DNA of 64,000 bases from Oidiodendron maius Zn (Eukaryota > Ascomycota > Leotiomycetes > Myxotrichaceae). A model generated the notes under the pieces. The model made no database searches. It saw only the letters and a list, made by a program, of their open reading frames with translations, and was not told where the DNA came from. Position numbers and translations under genes: made by a program. Position 1 is the stretch's first letter. Each line of letters begins with the position of its first letter. Location of the stretch: contig KN832873.1 in NCBI GenBank assembly GCA_000827325.1, forward strand, positions 2,060,245-2,124,244, read 5' to 3'. Below, piece after piece: positions 47,858-57,714 of this stretch.

Positions 47858-48538
47858 TCATTCTTCATCGTCGCTGTCCTCTTCCATAGCAATATCGCCT
47901 TCGCTATCTTCTTCTTCAGCTTCCTCCTCATCTCTTCTCCTCTTTTGGCCAGCTACGCTTGTAGTCGGACTTCTCGCATCTGCCATCGCCTGATCTCCTG
48001 CAGGTGGCCTTAAAGTGGTGGAGGCCGCTGCGGACGGCGGCGCATTAAAGATGCTTTGTTGCAGTTCGGTGGCAGTAACCTCCCCTGCAGCAGCTGAAGG
48101 CATATGAAATGTCCCGTCCAACTTTGCAATGGCATCAGATTTCGACTTCGCGTATGCGATTTGCTAAAAGAAACAACCGGTCAGTAGTTGCCGCAAAGCA
48201 AGTAATTCAAAGTGAAATATATATAACTAATCACTGACAATTTCCTTGCCGAAAAATTCCATTCCTTGTATTGACCTCATGGCTTGAGTTGCCGTTTCAA
48301 TATCCCGAAATACGATATGTGCTTGACCGCGCATCTTCATCGTTCGCAGAGTTACGATATCAAGCACCGGGCCATATGTCGAGAAAAGGGCGTAAAGAGC
48401 AACTCGCAAATCGGATTTCTGTATTTTCGAAGAAGGGAGGTTTGTGATGTAGAGGGTCTGGTTTGGAGGGAATGTGGGAGCTTGAGTAGAAGCCTTAGAG
48501 TTCGTAACTTCGCTGCCTCTCGTTGCAACTGCGGCCAT
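47858..48538 (-). CDS. U2 snRNP protein B'' (single-RRM form)
   Basis: Two exons on the minus strand. The start is ATG 48538 (MAAVATRGSEVTNSK); a frame continuing upstream is leader. The RRM has RNP2 TLYITNLPS and RNP1 RGQAHIVF, and between them LRVALYALFSTYGPVLDIV, the U1A/U2B'' type. The intron near 48234-48159 has a GTCAGT donor and joins FFGKEI to QIAYAKSKSDAIAKLDG, a conserved stretch directly after the RRM. The C-terminal part is Ala-rich and then acidic (EEEDSEGDIAMEEDSDDEE) with a KRRRDE nuclear-type signal. Unlike the animal proteins, no second RRM is present, as is usual in fungi. It binds U2 snRNA stem-loop IV with U2A'. It is divergent from ARPC1 across about 300 bp. Confidence 0.9.
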
Positions 48539-48840
48539 TGTGGAAATTATACTGAAGTAATGGATTATGCCTAGCTGACGCTTAATCAATCGTGTGCAGA
48601 TGGCCTTTAGAGAATGTTGGGAAGTTTGATTAATCGCGCTGTAAGAGCCTCAAAAATTTAATACACATGGACGAGGTTGAGTGGAGCATCTCGCGACACG
48701 AGCCCTCAGGCATCAACCCCACCAACGTACCCACTCCTTCCAATTCGTCGTCAGCGTCTCAGTCAACGACAACATTTCAAGTACCCTGGCGGATCACACT
48801 GATAGTAGAGAGCTCCTCCTATCGTCCAGAAATATCTGCA
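48539..48840. promoter_or_regulatory. Divergent promoter between U2B'' and ARPC1
   Basis: 302 bp between the two start codons. An open frame continuing upstream of the ARPC1 ATG (from 48667) is not conserved-looking and is taken as leader. Confidence 0.45.
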
Positions 48841-50038
48841 ATGTCCACCCCCGAAGTTCATCAGCTCTTTCATAACCCGATCGCTGACCACTCTTTCTCA
48901 GCCGACAAACAGACTCTAGCAGTTGCACGAGACACTAGGGTTGAGTTGTACGGCCGCTCTGATAATGGATTCAAACTTAAAGATGAGCTGAAGGGACATG
49001 ACAAGACGGTCACGGGTGTTGATGTGGCCCTACAAAGTGGGAGGATTGTTACTTGTTCTCAAGGTATGTGCCAGCATTGAAGTTTGGGTTTGAATTCATT
49101 TGTCTGACATGGATTTTGAATAGACCGGAATGCTCTTGTGTGGGAGCCATCTCCAACTGGCTACAAGCCTACGCTTGTCCTTCTGCGAATCAATCGCGGA
49201 GCGTCTTTCGTTCGCTGGTCTCCATCGGAAACCAAGTTCGCTGTAGGCTCTGGGGCCAGGGCTATTGCTATCTGTTATTTTGAAGAAGAGAACGACTGGT
49301 GGGTTTCGAAGCATATTAAGAAGCCTATTCGAAGCACAGTTACAACCTTGGCATGGCACCCCAACTCTGTGCTCCTGGCAGCTGGATCTACTGATGCCCA
49401 TGCGCGAGTATTCTCAAGCTTTATTAAAGGCATAGATGAAAGGCCAGAGGCAGGTGTATGGGGAGAACGACTACCCTTTAACACCGTCTGTGGAGAGTAT
49501 CTTAATAATTCGGCTGGTTGGATTCATACTGTTTCATTCTCTCCTAGTGGGGATGCATTGGCATTCGCTGCTCATGATAGCAGTATTACTGTCGTCTATC
49601 CAAATGGCGCAGATCAACCCCCAAGGGCAGTTGTTAGTGTTAGCACCCAGTTGCTGCCGTTCATGAGCCTCATCTGGAACGGGGAGAGCGAGATCATTGC
49701 AGCAGGATACGACTGCGAAGCCTTCAGATTCAAGGGAAGTGAGAAAGGCTGGCAACTCACTGGGTCATTGGAGTCAAAGGGGCGACCAGGACTTGGAGAC
49801 GCACGAGAAGAATCTGCCTTCAATATGTTCAAACAAATGGACTTGAAAGGCAAGACAACTGATGATACGCAATTGAAGACTGTGCATCAGAACACCATCA
49901 ACACCATACGTATTTACGAAGGCTCGGGGGGGGCTGTGCGAAAGTTCAGCAGTAAGTTTTCCGTAACTGAAGCTGTGGCATGTACTGACGATAGTAGCGA
50001 CTGGCGTTGATGGAAAGTTAGTTATCTGGAACGCATAG
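48841..50038 (+). CDS. arc40: Arp2/3 complex subunit 1 (ARPC1/Arc40)
   Basis: Exons 48841-49063, 49124-49951 and about 49998-50038 join to 363 residues. The start MSTPEVHQLFHNPIADHSFS matches the family start and was preferred over an in-frame ATG at 48667. WD40 repeats follow: LKGHDKTVTGVDVAL, QDRNALVWEPSPTGYKPTLV, INRGASFVRWSPSETKFAVG, KPIRSTVTTLAWHPNSVLLA and SPSGDALAFAAHDSSITVVY. The characteristic insert TVHQNTINTIRIYEG before the last blade is present, and the protein closes GVDGKLVIWNA. The last exon is tiny (41 nt). The subunit is part of the seven-protein Arp2/3 complex that nucleates branched actin at endocytic patches. Intron 1 has a GTATGT donor and intron 2 a GTAAGT donor. Confidence 0.95.
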
Positions 50039-51104
50039 AGGCAGAGACAATGAAAACACGAATGTGTTATATCTTTTCGTTTGACCACTATTGATGATCT
50101 GTCTCATCTTTCTTCATGGTTTTAAAGTGCGACTACGCCATTCTACTTAAACTTGCCTCATAATGTATTCCCTACCGTCGCCCATATGGTTCGGACGCTC
50201 TTCTTTCTACATGTGGTTGTTTATATATCGGTGCAACATTCTCCCATCCCTCACCAGTTTGCATTTATGAAGCTCCCCCACGCCTGCATGAAAAGAATAT
50301 CCATGCTTCACATGCTCCTACTTGTCCCTACACTACTTACATTTTACAGACCAGAAGATATTCAGCAAGTTGATCGCCGTCTGGTTGGGTATTCCTATCA
50401 AAATGTTGCTCGGTAGCGTACGGCAATCATTGCTGCTTAATACATTAGATGATAATCATCCTGGATTCAATACTACGTCACCAATTGACAAGCAGCTCTG
50501 CACAAATGTTTTGTTCAATACTCCTATCAACTGCGGCATCTGCACCAAAAATAGGCGGTCATACTCGCACGGATAGATCAGCTGAATGCAGTGGATACCG
50601 GAGAGCTGATAGGCCTTGTGGTAGCAAAGCTAGCGAGGACATGATATTACAAGCTATCACGACACCACGGCAGCTGTTTGAGCACCCAAAACTCATTCCT
50701 CGCAAAGCAAGTAGAGGAGCCGATAATTTCTTGCTCTTGTACAAACAGTCTTCTGCTCTCCTCCGCTGCTCACCTCGTCCTCGGAAATAGTAGGAGCGTG
50801 GGCCAAAATGCATGGCCGACCTCTCGACTTTCTAGTGTCAATGAGTTGTTCACCGTCACCGTCACCCTGGGATTATCCTGACCAAGGATCCCAGCTAAAG
50901 GAACACAGAAAAACTATCAATCACCTTAAACGCCGGTCAGACTTCTCAAGTCAGTACAGTGACGGTTTCAAGTAGCTCGGACCCAACAACATTCTCAACG
51001 AGATCCTCCCACACCATCCATGACCCACTTGATATCCAGGAATCGCCACATCGTCTTCGTGATCGTCTACTGGATCTGTCCGGAGGCCTCGGTCAAGTAC
51101 TCCC
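50039..51104. other. 3' flank of ARPC1 and spacer, no gene recognised
   Basis: About 1.1 kb. Short open frames (50153-50416, 50449-50790) lack motifs. This begins a 5.3-kb gene-poor stretch. Confidence 0.45.
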
Positions 51105-51578
51105 ATGCACTTCGCCAACATGTTCGCCGACATGCACGCCGCGGTCGCATACCTGGCCCCCGGCATGCATGCTGCACGGGAAGGTCGCTACCATCCTTAC
51201 AGCCAGACACCACGCAGATCCCCAGCGTCGATCTCGTACAACCCATGGCGATGGAGAGCGGAGCTTAATGGACTACGTCTCGGTAATCTGCACCTACCTG
51301 TGGCGCAGAGCAAGGGGGACCGTAAGGTCCCCCGCTGGGCCGAAGCTGCGACAGTCCGCGTCATAAGGAATCTGTACTCTTGGAGTGAGTTCCTAGTAAA
51401 GCACATTGTGGACTTTGGTCGTAAGTATAATACTGGGGAGGGCGAGAGGGATGTGGATAGTTTCGAGGACCAGATCCTACCCGTGGCGGTTACATATTTG
51501 GCCACGAGGATGTGCCCGGATTTCAGGGATGCAGAGGCTCTTAATCGCATGCAAGAGAGCTTGTTTGGAATTAAGTGA
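51105..51578 (+). CDS. Hypothetical orphan protein, 157 residues
   Basis: An ATG frame with a natural-looking composition: MHFANMFADMHAAVAYLAPG at the start, then PRWAEAATVRVIRNLYSW, FLVKHIVDFGRKYNTGEGE and EDQILPVAVTYLATRMCPDF, ending LNRMQESLFGIK. The second half is predicted by eye to be helical. There is no signal peptide, membrane segment or known motif. I do not recognise a family. It stands alone in a gene-poor stretch, so a lineage-specific gene or a chance frame are both possible. An additional upstream exon cannot be excluded. Confidence 0.4.
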   Translation: MHFANMFADMHAAVAYLAPGMHAAREGRYHPYSQTPRRSPASISYNPWRWRAELNGLRLGNLHLPVAQSKGDRKVPRWAEAATVRVIRNLYSWSEFLVKHIVDFGRKYNTGEGERDVDSFEDQILPVAVTYLATRMCPDFRDAEALNRMQESLFGIK

Positions 51579-53366
51579 GCAGTCTGAGAAAGCTGGGCGA
51601 CCAGGAGCTATCAGGTGTGTGAGCTTATACGGTTTTGGCAATGAGCTCTTGAGTATTTTCTTGTTAAGGCAGCATGTATCTCATAGAACAGGAGCTTATG
51701 CCCATTGGGGGTTTCCGTAATGCTAGACTTTCTCGAGACGAATTTGTCGAGATGCACCCCGCGGAATTAGACGGCACATACCGTTATTGCTTATGTCCTT
51801 GGCGTGAGAAGATATATTAGTGAGGGTTAAGCTAACGAGAAGTGATGGAGCAAATCCAGGGGCTTTGGCGTAGTGTGATTTACCCTTTGACCCGAGTACG
51901 TTAGTTCGGCCCACACCGTCTTAAGAGCCGACGCCTTGTGCCGTCCAGATCAGCAAAATATCAGCAGCATGATCGACATCCAGCTATCAAGGCACTGCAG
52001 GGTGCTGCAAGAGCCGGCTCTCCCCGTCTGACGCAGCGCGTTCTCGGGGTATGCACGTGGGGTGGACGTGCTTCTGAGGATTCCATGCGGGAGCTGGCGT
52101 CTGGAAGTTGGATGTTTGAGGCTCGAGGACATCTGTGCTCACACGTGGCACTGAACCTTTATAGATGTTATCTAGAGATCCAAGAGCCTGGCACTGGCGA
52201 GATACATGTTCCGAGAGCATCATCCGCGTCACCAGCGTCGTATTATAGTCTTATTCCCGAGAGCCTAGAGACCGTTGAGAGCGCAAGCGAGAGTGTAGGA
52301 GACGCGGCAGATAACCACAAGAAGAATGCTGGGTGGCAAATGACGAAACTTAGAGACGCCGGCGCCAGACCCTCCGAGAAACAGGACGCAAGGACAGCAC
52401 AGATCTCCCAGCACAGACACATCGACTATGCGCAGTCACCGCCCCTTGCCTCCGTGCTGGGATTCCTCGGCATCCCCCTAACAGGACGAACCGTTGACGC
52501 TGTTGGGTTTGGCCCACGAACTGAAACTCTATCAAACCGCACGCGGGTGTACGTACCAGCCTCGGGGACATAAGTGACCTCCTGCTCGGGTTCTAGTCCC
52601 CAAGCCCAATACAGCCGCGTCGGCGGCCGAATGGAGATGGCGGAGGCGTGCGAGAAGGAGGGAGGTGTTGCTGACGCCCTGCTTACTTACAACGGGCGTG
52701 GGGCCATTCAGATGTCCGTCATGGTGAGTCCTGGGAGGTACAGAGTGCAGTCGCAGCGGTACAACGATCCTAGCCCTCCACGCCAAGTGCCTCAATAACG
52801 GATCATAGCGTTTTTTCCTCTTCCCCTCCAAACCTGTCCGCGCTGCGCCGGCTGGCTGGGACGGGATCCCCCTCGCTTACAACAGCGACGACCCATAAAT
52901 GGTAATGCTGGTGCTCTGTTGCTTTGACCTCAGCGACCTTCCGTCCTCGTTCTGCCTCGCGGAACCGTCCTCCATCAAACACGCCCGCGGCCATCCTACG
53001 CGTATGCCTCTATCGGTAGTCCCACCGCTACGCCGGGGTTGCGCCTAGGTTATGTGATGCACCGCGGGGGCGTCGTCCGTTGGTAACGGGGCGGGGGGGG
53101 AAATACAAGCCTGTCTGCACCCTCACCTCCATTCCTAGGCTCAGGATGCTGGTCGATCACCCTCGCAGCTTAACTGTCGCCAGGCACCTTGCGGCCATGC
53201 TCCCAAACCCTGGCGTTCCCACTTAGGATTTTGTGGTGGCTACCGAACGGTAAGCATGATGATATCTTTTTACCTCGGGGTCGACGAGTCTCACTACTCG
53301 CGTTCCTGCTTCAATGTGGAAGCCGTCGTCCAAGTGGGTACGTCTCCATTTCTCCATTCTTCGTGA
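51579..53366. other. Gene-poor stretch, no supported gene
   Basis: A 211-codon frame (51938-52573, plus) starts with GTG in the first usable codon and has patchy composition; it was not accepted. Frames on the other strand overlap it. A G9 run lies near 53091-53099. No transposon ends or long repeats were seen. Confidence 0.4.
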
Positions 53367-53376
53367 TATATAAAAG
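53367..53376 (+). promoter_or_regulatory. TATA box
   Basis: TATATAAAAG is a strong TATA element 206 bp upstream of the ATG of the tiny Cys-containing protein, followed by a CT-rich stretch at 53380-53440. It supports real transcription of the plus strand here. Confidence 0.55.
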
Positions 53377-53581
53377 CCGGGCGGTTCCTCGTGTGCACCC
53401 CCGTCTTTGTCACCACTCTCGTTGCCCATCTGGTCGCCGTTAGCCCAACGGCTGAAGTCTGTGCATTCTCCCGCGCCGTCTACTTCAGAGCTCTCAGGTA
53501 CTGTATGTGGTTGTGTCTCATCTTTATTGCGTGCCTGTCCTGACTTCCTTCCAGATATCCATCCTCCACCTAGCAATCAGG

Positions 53582-53746
53582 ATGTGCGACTACACCAAAA
53601 ACTACTACATCTATGCCACATGTATAGATCCCGGGGCTCACTTCTTCGGCACCTCAGTTGACGGCAAGAAGGAACATCGGTGTTCGAAAAGTCCGCATGA
53701 ACGGTATATCGTTGTACCCGGTCACTGCCCACTATGTACTACATAG
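53582..53746 (+). CDS. Tiny Cys-containing protein (54 residues), function unknown
   Basis: The frame starts MCDYTKNYYIYATCIDPGAH and ends HERYIVVPGHCPLCTT. Cysteines at 2, 14, 34, 49 and 52 and the final CPLC form a pattern seen in a large group of short fungal proteins with conserved Cys/His residues and a CxxC end, which may bind zinc. There is no secretion signal, so an effector role is not supported. A TATA box and CT-rich leader lie upstream. The product is short, but the motif spacing makes chance unlikely. Confidence 0.6.
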   Translation: MCDYTKNYYIYATCIDPGAHFFGTSVDGKKEHRCSKSPHERYIVVPGHCPLCTT

Positions 53747-55319
53747 CCGGGTTTCCGATAACATATGTATTATCTGCTTCACTTACGACATCTCACCGGA
53801 GTTCGGAGGCGCTGTGTCCTCTTGGTGGGTGGTAATCCACCATTAATTTTTGCTTGGGAAGACTCTAAAAGAGTTCAGGATGTCAGTTTTCAGCGAGGCG
53901 TCATAGGCGTCGGAATTTTGGGGTCTGGCCTCTCTTGGAGGTTTCTAGCCTTGCCCGTGCGCAGAAGAGACCGGGGCAATGGGTGCAATCAGAGAAGAGA
54001 GAATTACGCGAGCCAGGAATAATTGATGCCATCTACGTAAAGGAAAGCCTCGTGCAATACTGCGAATTGCACGTTGAATTATCTGTTTTCTGAAACAGGG
54101 CCCGAGTACAGCCTATCCAACCATATTAAGCTCACGTTAGCACACTTTGCTCCATCTGTCGACTCGTGATCACCTGCTGCCAATCTGACGAATTCGGAAG
54201 GGTTTCCCCGGCCAATTTGGTATCCCAAAAAGACAGAGGCTGCATATATCGAGATACGATATACGCCCCCTTGAATCACTAACGCTGCTCCCGATAGCCG
54301 GGCTGCCTATAAATGTTCTTATCACTAATTTCCTGTCTTAACCTAACTGGTCACACGCTCTGCTCTGCCCAGCTTGCTTCATGCTCGGTGGACGAAGCCG
54401 TCTCTCAGCTCACCCTGCTGGCGACCCTGGATGCCAGGGGACGGGAAGCCTTACGCAGTGCGTAAAAGGCCACATAAGTGGGATCTTCGCACCAGCAAGG
54501 ATACGCAGTGTGCGGGAGGACGGAATGCAGAAGCAAGGTGCCGAGCATAAAGCCAGCGGGAGCCAGTGGGTAGATCCTCACCAGGGGATAAGAAAGATAC
54601 CACCGATATGCACGTATAGCCAAGGAACAGCCCCCAGGATTGATAGCTTCAGCCAGCACCCATTCAATGAGCAATACGACCTTGGCCCGTTATCAACCCC
54701 GGAATACCCCTCCATCAGCTCCCCTTTCCATTGACGACCAAGAGCTCTAATAGCCCCTTAAATGCACTTCGTTTCATAGTAGGAAGCTCCACAACCTAGA
54801 GCGGCTGGATATTCTTCGCAAACCCCAGACCAAGATCCGCGGGTACAAGGCAAGGCATAAACCAGCATGGATCCCCGCATCCGAGGAGCTCACAATACCC
54901 CATTACAGGACATATTGATCGATGAGGGGCCTGGTCTCCTTCCGTTTCGAGTGAACCCCTGGACACGAGAGCCTTGCATGGAGCTTGCTCAAGCCCCGCA
55001 AGCCCCTCAATGGGTAAATAATATTACAAACGCCACTGTGGACTTACTACATGACTACTGCTAAGGGGTGGAACATGTCACACCAGGCGTCCGAGCCACT
55101 AGCGAATCAGATCCGTCGAGACACCACCATCTGAACTGTGTATACACAACTATATCTTATATTCAGGATTTCCTCGAAGTATTGAGTGAAGAACAGAACT
55201 TTCCAATCTACGATGATGTACCGTAGCAATCCTAACTCCTAATCCCTAGCACCAATCTCATTTTTTGCGCTTCGCCTACCATGTATTATGATTTGAGATC
55301 CCCGGCGCCTATTGTTCAT
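53747..55319. other. Gene-poor stretch, no supported gene
   Basis: About 1.6 kb with short unmotivated frames (54381-54734, 54867-55064 on plus; 54405-54674 on minus). No repeats or RNA gene were recognised. Confidence 0.45.
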
Positions 55320-56028
55320 TTACGTCTCGATAACGATCACCTCTGCTACTCCATCTCCCCAGATACCGATAACGCTCATCGCGAACCCCACCCCAGCAAT
55401 TATTGTCCTGGTAATCTGACTCGTCATGAAACCCTCCATCTGCTCTCTGACCTCCTCGCCATTAACATCTTCGTCCATCTCTTCTCCACTCATGGTGCCT
55501 TCGCTATTGCTGTCATGACCAAGTACCTCGTAGCTCGCATCCATCTGCCGGCCTTTCCGCTTCCCATCCATAGGCTTCCGGGTCGTTCGGGTTGGGTTCA
55601 TGGGCTTGATGGCAAAGGGACGGAGGAAGACGTCCACTAAGCCGGAAGATGCTACGAATAACGTGGTCCAGAGAAGGTAGGGGTGTCTTTGGCCGCGGGG
55701 AGACAGGATGTAGGCGAGCAAGAAAGATGAGCTGGACACCCCGGCGAGCGATCGTAGATGTGTCAGGGATACGCTGGTCAGATTAGAGAAAGCTCGCGAG
55801 GCACTTGATGCTGTTGGGAGGGTGAGCAGGGTCGGAAGGGTGAGTGTGCTCAGAGAGTACGAGAGGCCCTACGGTGACACAATGTCAGCATCGGTATATA
55901 GCAAACAAGAAGTAGGGCCATGTATAAAGGCAATAATGCTTCCAGCAACTCGGAGGGTATCATACGGTGAAAAGGCCCAGGGAAATGGTTCCCACGAATT
56001 TGAGGGTGGAGACCGCACGTGGAGCCAT
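55320..56028 (-). CDS. atg33: Atg33-like mitochondrial membrane protein
   Basis: Two exons on the minus strand. Exon 1 (from ATG 56028) reads MAPRAVSTLKFVGTISLGLFT; after an intron with donor GTATGA and acceptor CCGTAG comes GLSYSLSTLTLPTLLTLPTA. This is the typical start of the fungal Atg33 family. Then come SSSFLLAYILSPRGQRHPYL and a second hydrophobic segment, an acidic loop, and a last hydrophobic segment IIAGVGFAMSVIGIWGDG at the C-terminus. Yeast Atg33 lies in the mitochondrial outer membrane and takes part in stationary-phase mitophagy; a function here is inferred by similarity. Length is about 200 residues. It is divergent from the reductase gene across 421 bp. Confidence 0.85.
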
Positions 56029-56449
56029 GACTAGAGATCAGACTGCGCAGTCCGGAGGGCTCGAATGAGGGTCTGTCTATGTTTCCAACTCTAATTCTTG
56101 GAAGATGTTGATGGAGGTTGGAGTTAACAACGGTTGAGGAGGACTTGACGTCGCCAAATGGAGAATCCCTGTCAAAGAAAATTGATGCCCGGTAGCCTGA
56201 ATTATGGCCTGATATCGATTACTATACACAACCGAGGCTACCGGCAAGCCGATAGCTACTCTTGCTCCTACGTCGCATCTTTAGAACAAGAGCTTCTCAC
56301 TCCTCATAAAAGAGAGGCATTACAGTTTTAGTTCCTTTTAGTCAGTATTGGAGGCTCTACTGGCATTGTATTTAAGCATTTTATTATTGTTCTTACTCCT
56401 CGAGATCTAATTCCTTCTCCTTCTGCTCCTGCAAAGCTCCAACGATATC

Positions 56450-57503
56450 ATGGCTGTTCCTCGATCTGAATATCTTTCCAATGTGTGGAAAGAGGGCATA
56501 TTTGGTGAGCGAAGAAATTCCGTTCTGATTTATGTTCTATAGCTAATCTCCAATGCCTAGATAATAAGGTTGTCTTCTGCACTGGCGGAGGTGGAACGAT
56601 ATGTAGCGCACAGGTGCGGGCTCTAGTCCATCTAGGAGCCAACGCGTGCATTATTGGGAGGAACGTCGAGAAAACAGAAAATATGGCTAAAAGCATAGCA
56701 ACAGCACGCGAGGGTGCTAAGGTGATCGGCATTGGAGCTGTGGATGTCAGGAAGCTTGACGATTTAGAGGGTGCAGTTGAGAGATGTGTGAAGGAATTAG
56801 GGACAATTGACTATGTCATGTAAGCATTTTGAGTGATTGGGAATTGTGATCTTTGAAGATATGGGATACTGATATCTATTATAGTGCTGGCGCCGCCGGA
56901 AACTTCCTTGCTCCTATTGCTGGTCTCTCTTCGAATGCCTTCAGATCCGTTCTTGAGATCGACACACTTGGCTCGTACAACACACTAAAAGCAACACTCC
57001 CACACCTCATCGCATCTGCGGCCAAGAACCCGAACACCGGCACAAATGCTTCGACCGGCGGACGGATTATCTTCCTGTCTGCTACATTCCACTATACGGG
57101 CATGCCGCTGCAAGCCCATGCTGCTGCTGCCAAGGCTGGTGTCGATGCACTGTCTGCTACCGCTGCCATTGAGTTCGGGCCACGAGGCATAACATCAAAT
57201 GTTATCACCCCAGGCCCGATTGCGGGCACGGAAGGTATGGAGAGGCTAGGAAACAGAGACGACGAAAGTCAGGGCACTGCCTTCAAGCGGGTCCCCTTGC
57301 AGAGATACGGGACAGTGAAGGAGATTGCTGATGGTACGGTATATCTCTTTAGTGACGCTGGAAACTATGTCACTGGTGAAGTGCTCGTTATTGATGGCGC
57401 AAGTTGGCGCTCGCCTAGCTCTCTAGGTGGACTAGAGTATCCAGGATTCTTACTGGACGATACGTTTGAGAGAAATGGTGGGAAGAAGAAATCTAAGCTG
57501 TAG
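56450..57503 (+). CDS. sps19: Peroxisomal 2,4-dienoyl-CoA reductase (Sps19/DECR2 type)
   Basis: Exons 56450-56504, 56561-56819 and 56885-57503 join to 310 residues. It is a short-chain dehydrogenase: FCTGGGGTICSAQVRALVHL is the NADP-binding loop, followed by LGANACIIGRN, IDYVIAGAAGNFLAP (the NAG position reads AGAAG) and GRIIFLSATFHYTGMPLQAH. PGPIAGTEGMERLG lies in the substrate lid. The start MAVPRSEYLSNVWKEGIF fits DECR2. The protein ends KKSKL, a canonical type 1 peroxisomal signal. The enzyme reduces 2,4-dienoyl-CoA from unsaturated fatty acids so that beta-oxidation can proceed. Introns have GTGAGC and GTAAGC donors. A Zn2Cys6 regulator is encoded convergently 211 bp downstream. Confidence 0.93.
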
Positions 57504-57714
57504 ATGATTGAATTGTCCCATAGTTATGAGGCAAGTCCCTCCGAGATAGGTTGTTCTCTAGGCCGTACTTCTTGTCCATAAGAAACATCCTGCCTTTCGA
57601 AATAGGAGCCCAGCTCCTGACGAGCAGTTATCATCTGCGATAACTATAGGTATCATTTACTAAGCCAACAATTCATTGGTTCCACTGTATGCTGTTGCCG
57701 CCTATGTAATATCC

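Noticed and set aside
48667-48840. 58-codon N-terminal extension of ARPC1
   Set aside because: The conserved start MSTPEVHQLF begins at 48841; the extension is low complexity and lies in the divergent promoter.
51938-52573. 211-codon frame as a gene
   Set aside because: Its first codon is GTG, the composition is patchy, and nothing supports splicing or a promoter. It could still be part of an unrecognised gene.
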